The notes beneath the pieces were generated by a model. That model did not search any database. It was not told the origin of the DNA and saw only the letters and a program-made list of their open reading frames with translations. Of a stretch of 64,000 nucleotides of DNA, positions 18,448 through 26,206 are shown piece by piece; position 1 is the stretch's first letter; each line of letters begins with the position of its first letter. Made by a program: the position numbers and the translations under genes. The stretch is from Nonomuraea sediminis. GTDB taxonomy: Bacteria > Actinomycetota > Actinomycetes > Streptosporangiales > Streptosporangiaceae. Where the stretch lies: assembly GCF_018531495.1 (NCBI RefSeq), contig NZ_JAHDTI010000024.1, forward strand, positions 1-64,000. The letters are read 5' to 3'.

Positions 18448-19878
18448 ATGCCAGTGATCGAGCAGATCCAGCCGACGGGTGGCCCCACTCTGACCGCCGG
18501 GGCGGTGATGAGACTCGCCGACAGCGTCAAGGGCCCGGTCTTCCTCCCCGGCGACCCGGGGTACGCCGAGGAGGCGGAGGGCTTCGACCGCTCCGTCGTA
18601 CACCACCCGGCCGTCATCGTCGGCGCGGCGGGCGCCGACGACGTGGTGGCCGCGGTGCGCTTCGCCCGCGACCACGGCCTGGGCGTCGCCGTACAGGCCA
18701 CCGGCCACGGTGTGGGGCTACCCGCCGACGGCGCCCTGCTCATCTCCACGCGGCGCATGGACGGCTACCGGGTCGACCCCGAGCGCCGCGCCGTGCGGCT
18801 GGAGGCGGGCGTGCTGTGGCGGGAGGTCATCCAGTCCGCCGCCCGACACGGCCTGGCCCCGCTGAACGGCTCGGCGCCGTTCGTCGGCGCCGTCTCCTAC
18901 ACGTTGGGCGGCGGCATCGGCGTCCTGTCCCGCCGCTACGGTTACGCCGCCGACCACGTCCGCTTCATCGAGGTCGTCACCGCCGACGGCGAACTGCGCA
19001 CCGCCTCGGAGGAGGAGAACACCGACCTGTTCTGGGCGCTGCGCGGCGGCAAGGGCAACTTCGGCGTGGTCACCTCACTCGAGACGGAACTGGTGGAGGT
19101 GCCGCGGATCTACGGCGGCGGTCTGTTCTTCCCGGCCGAGTCGATCCGTGGCGTGCTGCACTTCTACCGCACATGGGTCACCGAGGTGCCCGACGAGCTC
19201 AGCTCCTCCTTCTTCATGATGCCCTGGCCCGATGTGCCCGAGGTCCCCGAGGAGTTGCGCGGGCGTTTCGCCATGCACCTGCGCCTGAGCTACCTCGGCT
19301 CGCCGCAGGACGGTGCCCGGCTCGTCAAGCCGCTGCGCGAGATCGCCACGCCGCTGGTCGACACGGTCACCGACATCCCGTACACCGAGGTCGGCACCAT
19401 CCACAACGATCCGCCGACGCCCGGCTCGTACCACATCAACACCTTCCAGCTCACCCACCTCGACCATGACGCCGTCGAGGCGATCCTGGCGCTGGTGGGC
19501 CCCGGATCGAACAGCACGGTCAGCATCGAGATCCGTCATCTCGGCGGCGCCCTCGCCCGGCCGCCGCGCCTACCGAACGCGGTCGCGCACACCACCGCCC
19601 AGTTCCAGCTGTACTCCGCCGGTGTCCTCGGCATCGGCAAGGACGAGGCCGTATACGCCGGGCACGACCGGGTCATCCAGAACCTCACCCCATGGAACAG
19701 CGGGATGCGCACGCTCAACTTCATGGCAGGCGTCGCCCACACCGACCCGGAGGACGTGCGCCAGGCGTTCACACCGGAGGCGTACGAGCGACTGGTCGCC
19801 GTCAAGACGGCCCACGACCCCGGCAACATGTTCCGCTTCAACCACAACATTCCGCCAGCGGCCGGAGGGAGTCGATGA
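18448..19878 (+). CDS. FAD-linked oxidase, berberine-bridge (BBE) type
   Basis: The 476-residue protein has an FAD-binding PCMH domain (residues ~50-225). It contains the flavin-linking His context QATGHGVG (His ~91) and the pyrophosphate loop GSAPFVGAVSYTLGGGIG. A substrate domain follows, and the BBE C-terminal signature HDPGNMFRFNHNIPP ends the protein. Such enzymes oxidise alcohols, sugars or polyketide and alkaloid intermediates with O2. There is no obvious secretion signal. It follows the LLM oxidoreductase and probably formed a short redox pathway with the genes now broken downstream. Confidence 0.92.
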   Translation: MPVIEQIQPTGGPTLTAGAVMRLADSVKGPVFLPGDPGYAEEAEGFDRSVVHHPAVIVGAAGADDVVAAVRFARDHGLGVAVQATGHGVGLPADGALLISTRRMDGYRVDPERRAVRLEAGVLWREVIQSAARHGLAPLNGSAPFVGAVSYTLGGGIGVLSRRYGYAADHVRFIEVVTADGELRTASEEENTDLFWALRGGKGNFGVVTSLETELVEVPRIYGGGLFFPAESIRGVLHFYRTWVTEVPDELSSSFFMMPWPDVPEVPEELRGRFAMHLRLSYLGSPQDGARLVKPLREIATPLVDTVTDIPYTEVGTIHNDPPTPGSYHINTFQLTHLDHDAVEAILALVGPGSNSTVSIEIRHLGGALARPPRLPNAVAHTTAQFQLYSAGVLGIGKDEAVYAGHDRVIQNLTPWNSGMRTLNFMAGVAHTDPEDVRQAFTPEAYERLVAVKTAHDPGNMFRFNHNIPPAAGGSR

Positions 19879-20178
19879 TGAAGGACGTCGACACGCCCAC
19901 CGAGGAGCTGAAGCGGGCCCCGGCAGCCTTCACCGACCGGGTCACCGCCGACGGCCGCTTTGGAGGGCAAGTTCCCCTGGCATTACCACGATGAGAACGA
20001 GTTGTTCTTGTGCTGGGACGGCAGCTTTGAGATCCAATCGGAGGGGCAAGACCCGGTGGTGCTGAATGCGGGCGAACTGTTCGTCGTTCCCAGGGGAATG
20101 CGGCACCGTCCCGTTGCCGACAAGACCGCTCAGGTCCTGCTGATCGAGCACCCGGACACCAAGCAGTACGGGAACTGA
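19875..20178 (+). pseudogene. Chimera: glutathionyl-hydroquinone-reductase start fused to a cupin end
   Basis: The ATG at 19875 overlaps the previous stop and gives ~28 residues (EELKRAPAAFTDRVTADGRF), the typical N-terminus of GST-type glutathionyl/mycothiol hydroquinone reductases. At ~19958 this ends, and in another frame a cupin barrel begins (FPWHYHDENELFLCW, then VVLNAGELFVVPRGMRHRP), with the metal-binding HxHxxxE motif. The cupin part from TTG 19960 to TGA 20178 is open (72 residues) but lacks its N-terminal strands. Two genes were joined by a deletion; neither is complete. Confidence 0.55.
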
Positions 20179-20238
20179 CGCAACGCGCCCCAAGACCCGG
20201 TCTTGATCCAGCTCACCCCTCAGGGAGTCGGGGGCTGG

Positions 20239-20410
20239 TCAGTGGGGTTTGCCCTCGGCAGCGGCTGCGAGGGTCTTGTGGACGACACCGACGGAGACCT
20301 TCACCCCGGCGGCGATGACGCGGATGGATTCCCCGCGCCGGCGGCGGTCGAGGATCGCGGCGCGCTTGTCATCGTCGACCACGGGGCGTCGGCCGCCGAC
20401 CTTGCCTTGC
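20239..20410 (-). pseudogene. Serine recombinase C-terminal HTH fragment
   Basis: The minus strand reads GRRPVVDDDKRAAILDRRRRG, then IRVIAAGVKVSVGVVHKTLA before a TGA. This is the Hin/resolvase-type C-terminal helix-turn-helix. The catalytic serine domain is absent; upstream sequence belongs to an aldehyde dehydrogenase remnant on the other strand. It marks an old Tn3-like or resolvase insertion. Confidence 0.6.
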
Positions 20411-20788
20411 TGCGACCCCAACGACCCGGAGACCTGGATCGGCCCGCTGGCCACCAGTCAGCAGCGCGACCACGTCGAGTCCTACATCAAGCTGGGCCTG
20501 GAGGAGGGCGCCAAGCTGGCGTACGGCGGAGGCCGGGGCGACCAGCCGACCGGATGGTACGTAGAGCCGACGGTCTTCGTCGGGATGGACGACTCCATGC
20601 GCATCGCCCGCGAGGAGATCTTCGGCCCGGTCATCGGCGTGATCCCGTTCGACGACGAGGAGGAGGCGATCCGCATCGCCAACGACAGCGAGCTCAACGC
20701 CCCGTTCGGCGGTTTCAAGGCCAGCGGCCTCGGCCGCGAGGGCCTGGAGGCGTACGTGGAACACAAGTCGATCGCCCGCCTCGGCTGA
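20411..20788 (+). pseudogene. Aldehyde dehydrogenase C-terminal fragment with internal deletion
   Basis: The frame contains the late ALDH signature (ETWIGPLATSQQRDHVESYI, GWYVEPTVFVGMDD, AREEIFGPVIGVIPFDDEEE). It then jumps from IRIANDSELN straight to APFGGFKASGLGREG and the C-terminus. The ~50 residues that normally separate these segments are gone, and the catalytic Cys half is missing upstream. It is non-functional and ends with TGA at 20786-20788. Confidence 0.75.
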
Positions 20789-20795
20789 CACGCGG

Positions 20796-20832
20796 GAAAG
20801 CCCCCGGCGGCACGTTCCGTCCGGGGGCTTTC
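20796..20832. terminator. Bidirectional hairpin between convergent genes
   Basis: GAAAGCCCCCGG (20796-20807) pairs perfectly with CCGGGGGCTTTC (20821-20832) around a 13-base loop. It lies between the end of the ALDH remnant and the end of the ATP-grasp gene at 20859 on the other strand, which suits a shared terminator. There is no long T-run, as is common in high-GC actinomycetes. Confidence 0.65.
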
Positions 20833-20858
20833 AGCCGCCGAAGCAGGTTGACGCAGGT

Positions 20859-21752
20859 TTACGACTGGGAGACCTGCTTCTCCACCCAGTCGAAGACGCC
20901 GTTGAGCGTCTGCTTGTGCCGCTCGGCGCCGAAGATGTTGAGGAAGCCCGGGATCGGGTTGACCTCGAGGATCATGTAGCCGTCCGCTGTCGGCAGGACG
21001 TCGAGGCCCGCCAGCGTGATCCCCATGACCCTGCTCGCCCGCAGCGCCAGCTCCATGAGCTCGGGCGGCGCGTCGAAGGACTCGAAGCTCGCCCCCTCCA
21101 GGGTCTTGCATCGCCACGACCCGGCGGCGGGCAACTTCAGCATGTTGATGGGCGCGACCTCACCGGCGACGGTGATGCGGTATTCGCCGTACTGGGTCGG
21201 GTAGAACGGCTGGCACACGAGCCTGCCGTACCTGGCGAGCAGGTCGTCGGCCACGTCCGTCTGCGTGCGGAAATCGGTGATGCGCTCGACGTCGACGCCG
21301 CGGTAGCCGAAGGATGGTTTGACGATGATGTCGCCCCATTCCTCGCATGCTTTTTCGATATCGGCGGTGGTGTCGGCCGAGCGGACAGGCGGGGTCGGCA
21401 GGCCGGCCTCGGCCAGTTTCTGCGCGGTGAGGAATTTGCTGTATCCGCGTACCCACACGTCAGCAGGGTCGAACATGCGCAGGCCAGGGACATTACTCAG
21501 TACGGTCAACCGCTCCACGCGGTCCTGCCAGTCCTCGCCATAAAGCTTGGCCCTGGAGATGATGGCGTCGAAGGATTCGGCCGGCTGATCACCCGCCGTG
21601 ACGTTCAGGCCACCCGTTGTTCCCGGGGTGAAGGCGAGCTCTTCCAGAGTGAACAGGGACATCTCGTGCCCTCGCTCCTTGCCGGTCTCCACCAGGGCGG
21701 GAGCGTCTGGATCCATCTCCCCGTAGTCCCAGCCGAGCACGCCGATCTTCAC
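20859..21752 (-). CDS. RimK-like ATP-grasp ligase
   Basis: The 297-residue protein is an ATP-grasp enzyme: pre-ATP-grasp N-terminus (KIGVLGWDY), the glycine-loop/lysine region EEWGDIIVKPSFGYRGVDVERI (~135-157), a strand-rich lid, and the Mg/ATP acidic motif ILEVNPIPGFLNIFG near the end (~265-280). These ligases form an amide between a carboxylate and an amine through an acyl phosphate. It is divergent from the biosynthetic operon that starts at 21946, with a 193-base shared control region containing a perfect palindrome. That makes it a candidate pathway ligase. A LysX-type role with an amino-carrier protein is possible, but no carrier gene is visible. Confidence 0.85.
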   Translation of the reverse strand: MKIGVLGWDYGEMDPDAPALVETGKERGHEMSLFTLEELAFTPGTTGGLNVTAGDQPAESFDAIISRAKLYGEDWQDRVERLTVLSNVPGLRMFDPADVWVRGYSKFLTAQKLAEAGLPTPPVRSADTTADIEKACEEWGDIIVKPSFGYRGVDVERITDFRTQTDVADDLLARYGRLVCQPFYPTQYGEYRITVAGEVAPINMLKLPAAGSWRCKTLEGASFESFDAPPELMELALRASRVMGITLAGLDVLPTADGYMILEVNPIPGFLNIFGAERHKQTLNGVFDWVEKQVSQS

Positions 21753-21839
21753 GATGACCCTTCCCCGAGCAGTCCGTGACAGGTGTGTGATCGACGAGCG
21801 TGGACCCCCGGCCGTTACATGTCAAACCGGGTTATTCAG

Positions 21840-21854
21840 GCAGTCACTGACTGC
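21840..21854. promoter_or_regulatory. Perfect palindrome in the divergent biosynthetic control region
   Basis: GCAGTCA-C-TGACTGC is a perfect 15-base inverted repeat midway between the ATP-grasp gene and the acyl-ligase gene. It is nested within a wider pair CCGTTA (from ~21812) and TAACGG (~21858). This is a good candidate operator for a dimeric regulator that would control both sides. No regulator gene is adjacent. Confidence 0.45.
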
Positions 21855-21945
21855 ACATAACGGAAATGTCAAGAGATGTCTTCTTGGCCGGGTTTAGGAC
21901 TAAGTTTCGGTCGTCCAATGATCTAGACCGGAAGAGCCGTGCAAA

Positions 21946-23598
21946 ATGCCCATCTGGGAGACTTTGGCGACCCCTGACCCGCAAACCGCAGCCCGTTACC
22001 GCGCGGCTGGCTGGTGGCGGGAGTCCACGTTTCTCGATGATCTCGCCGGTGCCGCGGAGCGGCGTCCGAACCATCCGGCGATCATCAGTTATGAGGGTGG
22101 GGAACCGGCCAAGACCCTGACCTACGCCGAGCTGGCGGACACCGTTGCGCGCTTCGCGGGAGCACTGCGCGAACTCGGTGTCGGGCCCGGTGACGTGGTC
22201 GTGCTCTATCTGCCGAACCTGTGGATGCTCACCCCGCTCTACCTCGCCTGCAACCGGATCGGAGCGGTGAGCTCGCCGGTCATCCCGGTGCTCGGCGGGC
22301 GCGAACTCGCCCACGTCCTGCGGGCCAGCTCCGCCAAGGTCGCCGTGACCATCGACTCCTTCGACGGCGTCGACTACGCGGGCCGCCTGGTGGAGGCCGC
22401 ACCGGAGACCCTTGAGCACCGAGTCGTGGTGGGCGACGCCGCGGCCACCGGCGCCATCGACTTCGAAGAGTTCTTCGTCCGCGCCGACCGCGACCCCGGC
22501 GACCCCGGCGACGTGGTGCCGCTCGGCCCCGACGACCCGGCGCTGCTGCTGTACACCTCGGGCACCACGGGCACGATGAAGGCCGTCGTGCACAGCCAGA
22601 ACACCGTCTACGCGGCGGTCAGGGCGGTGTCCGAGCCGTACGGGCTGACCGAGGACGACGTCATCTCGATCCCCAACTACCTGACCCACATGGCGGGGAT
22701 GAGCTACGCGGTCTACATGCCGCTGCACCTGGGCGGCACCTGCGTGATGCAGGACACCAACACCGACATGGAGCTGCTGCTCGACCTGATCGCCGCCCAC
22801 CGGATCAGCTGGGCCTACTGCGCGCCTGGCTACCTGGTGAAACTCCTGGCCGGCCAGCGCAAGAACCCGCGGGACGCCGCCAGCCTCAACCGGATCGTGT
22901 CGGGCTCGGCGCCGATCCAGCCGCAGCTGATCAGCGACGTCCGCGAGGTGTTCGACATCCCGCTGCACGCCCTGTGGGGCATGACCGAGAACGGCGGCGT
23001 CACCGTCACCAGGCCGGACGACCCCGAGGGCTGGGCCGCGCACAGCGACGGGCGTTCCATGCCGTGGATGGAGATCAAGGTCGTCCCCGACGCCGAGGCC
23101 GAGGAAGGGGCGGGCAAGCTCCTGGTCCGCGGCGCCTCCCAGTGCCTGGGCTACCTGGGCCAGCGCGAGCTGTACGAGAACTGCCTGGACGCCGAGGGCT
23201 GGTTCGACACGGGCGACCTGGCCAGGGAGGACGGCCGCGGCGGCATCCGGATCACCGGGCGCAGGGTCGACCTCATCACCAGGGCCAGCGGCCAGAAGGT
23301 CTCCACGCTGGAGGTCGAGGCGGTCCTGCTGCGCCACCCGGCGGTCTCCGAGGTCGTCCTGGTCGGCTATCCGGACCCTGCCGTGCCCGGTGCCGACCTG
23401 GTCTGCGCCGTGGTGGTGTCCGACGGCCCGCCGGCCAGCCTGGAGGACCTACGCGAGCACCTGGCCGCCGAGAAGATGGCCAAGGTGCTGTGGCCCGACC
23501 GCCTCCAGTTCGTCTGGCAACTGCCCAAGAACTCACTGGGCAAGGTCCTGCGGCAGCCGCTGCGCGAGCGGCTCGAGATCGCTGCCTCGCCCCGATAA
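21946..23598 (+). CDS. AMP-forming acyl-CoA/acyl-acid ligase
   Basis: The 550-residue protein is a class I adenylate-forming enzyme. The P-loop LLLYTSGTTGTMKAVVHSQN lies around 200-220, LHALWGMTENG around 340, and the hinge/ATP motif WFDTGDLAREDGRGGIRITGR around 420-445. The catalytic Lys sits in KNSLGKVLRQP near the end. It activates a carboxylic acid as acyl-AMP and passes it to CoA or a carrier thiol. It is the first gene of a tightly packed operon (the next start overlaps its stop, TAATG at 23596-23600). It probably supplies the acyl starter for the A-T-R enzyme or a carrier elsewhere. The substrate is not predicted. Confidence 0.92.
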   Translation: MPIWETLATPDPQTAARYRAAGWWRESTFLDDLAGAAERRPNHPAIISYEGGEPAKTLTYAELADTVARFAGALRELGVGPGDVVVLYLPNLWMLTPLYLACNRIGAVSSPVIPVLGGRELAHVLRASSAKVAVTIDSFDGVDYAGRLVEAAPETLEHRVVVGDAAATGAIDFEEFFVRADRDPGDPGDVVPLGPDDPALLLYTSGTTGTMKAVVHSQNTVYAAVRAVSEPYGLTEDDVISIPNYLTHMAGMSYAVYMPLHLGGTCVMQDTNTDMELLLDLIAAHRISWAYCAPGYLVKLLAGQRKNPRDAASLNRIVSGSAPIQPQLISDVREVFDIPLHALWGMTENGGVTVTRPDDPEGWAAHSDGRSMPWMEIKVVPDAEAEEGAGKLLVRGASQCLGYLGQRELYENCLDAEGWFDTGDLAREDGRGGIRITGRRVDLITRASGQKVSTLEVEAVLLRHPAVSEVVLVGYPDPAVPGADLVCAVVVSDGPPASLEDLREHLAAEKMAKVLWPDRLQFVWQLPKNSLGKVLRQPLRERLEIAASPR

Positions 23599-25031
23599 TG
23601 ACCCAGGACCTCGCGGAGGGACGGCGCTCACGCACCCTCGCCCTGTGGACCATATCGATCGCCCAGCTCATGTTCCTGCTGGACGCGACCGTCGTGAACG
23701 TGGCCCTGCCCAGCATCAAGGGGTCCCTCGGGTTCTCAGGCTCAGGCCTGGAGTGGGTGGTCACCGGCTACTCGCTCGCCTTCGGCGGACTCCTGCTGCT
23801 GGGCGGGCGCGCCGGTGACATCCTGGGCCGCAGGCGGATGTTCGTCGCCGGTCTCGCCCTGTTCACCGTCGCGTCCCTGCTCGGCGGGCTGGCGACCACG
23901 CCCTGGTGGCTGCTGGTCTGCCGTGCCGTACAGGGAGCGGGGGCCGCGGCGGCCTCGCCCGCGGCGCTGTCACTGATCGCGACCACGTTCCCTGAGGGGC
24001 CCGAGCGGGATCGCGCGGTCGGGATCTACTCGGCGGTGGCCACGGCGGGTGGCGGGGTGGGGCTGCTCGCGGGCGGCTTGATCGCCACATCCCTGTCGTG
24101 GCGCTGGGTGATGTTCGTGAACGTCCCCTTCGGGGTGTTCATCGTCATCGCCGCGATGCGGGTGCTGACCGAGACCGAGCGGGTGCGCGGCCGGTTCGAC
24201 CTGGCGGGCGCCCTCACCGGCACCGCCGGGGTCACCCTGCTGGTGTACGGCCTGATCAACGCGGCCACCGACCAGACGGGCACCACCCACTGGGCCGACA
24301 CCGACGTGCTGGTCACGCTGGGGGCGGCGGTGCTGCTGATCGCCGCCTTCGTGGCGATCGAGCGGCGCAACCCGCACGCGCTGGTCCCCTTAAGGATCTT
24401 CGTCGATCGGGTCAGGGCCGGCACCTACATCGTGCAGATCCTCACCAGCACCGCCATGTTCGGCATCTTCTTCTTCCTCACGCTCTTCCTGCAGCAGGTC
24501 TGGGACTACACCCCGCTGCAGACCGCGGTGGTCTACGTGCCACTGACCGCCCTGCTGGTGTACGGCGCGCGGCTCAGCTCACGGCTGGTCGCCAAGACGG
24601 GGGCGCGGAACCTGGTGATCGGCGGCCTGCTGAGCGCGGCGGCCGGCATGGCCTGGCTGTCGCAGATCGGTGACTCCAGCGGCTACCTCACCGGGATGCT
24701 CGTCCCCACGGTCCTCACCTATGCGGGGCTCGGGCTCACGGGGGTGCCGCTCACCCTCTCGGCCATGTCGCGGGTGCCGGCCGAGGACTCGGGCACCGCC
24801 TCGGGGGTCTTCAGCGCGGCCAGACAGGTCGGCGGCGCAACCGGCCTGGCGGTCCTGGGCACCGTGGCCTGGGCGGCGGCGTCCGCGATCACGGGTCCCA
24901 AACCGGCCAGCCGCTCGCTCGCCGACCACGCGCTGGCCGTGGGAGCGGGGCGCGGGTTCGCCGTCGCGGCGGGAATCGTGCTGCTCGCGCTGCTCGTCGC
25001 GGCCCTGACCTTACCGCGTGGGAGATCATGA
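23598..25031 (+). CDS. MFS exporter, DHA2 (14-TM) type
   Basis: The 477-residue protein has about 14 transmembrane segments and the drug:H+ antiporter-2 hallmarks: LDATVVNVALPSI in TM1, GGRAGDILGRRRMF (motif A, residues ~70-83), and AAAASPAALSLIATTFPEGPERDRAVGIYSAV with motif C-like Gly-rich TM5. It probably exports the product of the surrounding operon, or gives self-resistance. Its ATG overlaps the ligase stop and its own stop overlaps the next start (ATGA), so it is translationally coupled on both sides. A longer in-frame extension upstream lies inside the ligase gene and is rejected. Confidence 0.93.
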   Translation: MTQDLAEGRRSRTLALWTISIAQLMFLLDATVVNVALPSIKGSLGFSGSGLEWVVTGYSLAFGGLLLLGGRAGDILGRRRMFVAGLALFTVASLLGGLATTPWWLLVCRAVQGAGAAAASPAALSLIATTFPEGPERDRAVGIYSAVATAGGGVGLLAGGLIATSLSWRWVMFVNVPFGVFIVIAAMRVLTETERVRGRFDLAGALTGTAGVTLLVYGLINAATDQTGTTHWADTDVLVTLGAAVLLIAAFVAIERRNPHALVPLRIFVDRVRAGTYIVQILTSTAMFGIFFFLTLFLQQVWDYTPLQTAVVYVPLTALLVYGARLSSRLVAKTGARNLVIGGLLSAAAGMAWLSQIGDSSGYLTGMLVPTVLTYAGLGLTGVPLTLSAMSRVPAEDSGTASGVFSAARQVGGATGLAVLGTVAWAAASAITGPKPASRSLADHALAVGAGRGFAVAAGIVLLALLVAALTLPRGRS

Positions 25032-26134
25032 ACGAGTTCGTCGTCATCGGGGGTGGCATCGCCGGGGCGTCCGCCGGCTACTTCCTCGCCCAGCACGGCC
25101 GGGTCACCGTGCTCGAAGGCGAGCCGATCCCGGGGATCCACGCGACGGGACGCTCCGCCGCCTGGTTCTCCGAGTACTACGGAGGCCCAGAGGTACGCGC
25201 GCTGACCGCGGCCAGCCGGGACTTCTACGAGACCCCGCCCCCGGGATTCGGGGACGCCCCCCTGCTGAGCCCGCGTGGCGCGCTCGTGCTGGTGCCACCC
25301 GGGGCGGACGAGGAGTTCGACCAGGCGCTGGCCGAGGGCGCCGTCGAGGTGAGCACGGCCGAGTCGCAGGCGATGTGCCCGGTGCTGCGGCCGGGCTACC
25401 ACGACCGGGCGCTGCTCAGGCCGCGGGCCTGCGACCTGGACGTGGCGGCGGCCCACCAGGGATTCCTGGCCGGGATCCGGCGGCGCGGCGGCCGGGTCGT
25501 GACCGGTGCGCACGTGCGGGCGATCGAGCGGGTTCCTGGTGGCTGGCGTGTCGAGACGGCCGCCGACGACTTCACCGCTCCCTACGTGGTGAACGCCGCC
25601 GGGGCGTGGGCCGACGAGGTCGCGGACCTGGCCGGGGTCGCCCCGATCGGTCTGCGGTCGCTGCGCCGTACGGCAGCGCTGGTTCCCGCGCCGGCCGGCC
25701 ACGACGCGGCGGCGGTGGCGTCGTGGCCGATGGTCACCGACGTGGCCGGGACCTTCTACGCCAAGCCGGAGTCGGGCGGGCTGCTGCTCTCACCCGCAGA
25801 CGCCACGCCGATGCCCCCAGGCGACCCCCGCCCCGACGACCTGGACGTCGCGCTCGCCATCGCCAGATTCGAGGAAGCAACCACCATCAAGGTGACACGT
25901 GTCACCCATCGCTGGGCCGGGCTGCGCAGCTCGGTCGCCCATGACGTGCCCGTAATCGGCGAGGCGCCCGACGACCCGGGTTTCTTCTGGCTCGCCGCTC
26001 TCAGCGGATACGGCATCCAGGTCGCCCCGGCGGCCGGACAGCTGCTGTCCGCGCTGGTCACCGGCGCGCCGCCGCGGGAACTCGCGGCCTGCGTTCCGGC
26101 GCTCGTCCCCGCATCACCCGTCAGGACCTCCTGA
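25028..26134 (+). CDS. DAO-type FAD-dependent oxidoreductase (glycine/D-amino-acid oxidase-like)
   Basis: The 368-residue protein starts with a Rossmann FAD motif (VVIGGGIAGASAGYFLA, residues 5-21) and an adenine-ribose contact (VTVLEGE). It contains the DAO-family TGRSAAWFSEYYG at ~40-53, VVNAAGAWADEVA near 190-202, and a C-terminal FFWLAALSGYGIQVAPAAGQL. This family oxidises amines and amino acids to imines, making H2O2. In this operon it may oxidise an amino acid building block or product. ATGA overlap with the exporter gene. Confidence 0.9.
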   Translation: MNEFVVIGGGIAGASAGYFLAQHGRVTVLEGEPIPGIHATGRSAAWFSEYYGGPEVRALTAASRDFYETPPPGFGDAPLLSPRGALVLVPPGADEEFDQALAEGAVEVSTAESQAMCPVLRPGYHDRALLRPRACDLDVAAAHQGFLAGIRRRGGRVVTGAHVRAIERVPGGWRVETAADDFTAPYVVNAAGAWADEVADLAGVAPIGLRSLRRTAALVPAPAGHDAAAVASWPMVTDVAGTFYAKPESGGLLLSPADATPMPPGDPRPDDLDVALAIARFEEATTIKVTRVTHRWAGLRSSVAHDVPVIGEAPDDPGFFWLAALSGYGIQVAPAAGQLLSALVTGAPPRELAACVPALVPASPVRTS

Positions 26135-26142
26135 TCCAGCGG

Positions 26143-26161
26143 GCACCGGTAAAGCCGGTGC
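26143..26161 (+). other. Short intergenic hairpin before the A-T-R gene
   Basis: GCACCGG (26143-26149) and CCGGTGC (26155-26161) form a 7-bp stem with a TAAAG loop in the only sizeable gap (72 bases) inside the operon. It could be a weak attenuator or processing site that lowers or separates expression of the downstream half. No T-run follows. Confidence 0.35.
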
Positions 26162-26206
26162 CGAAGTCGCCCCACTAACCCCATGGGGCCAAGAGATCGG
26201 ACAAGC

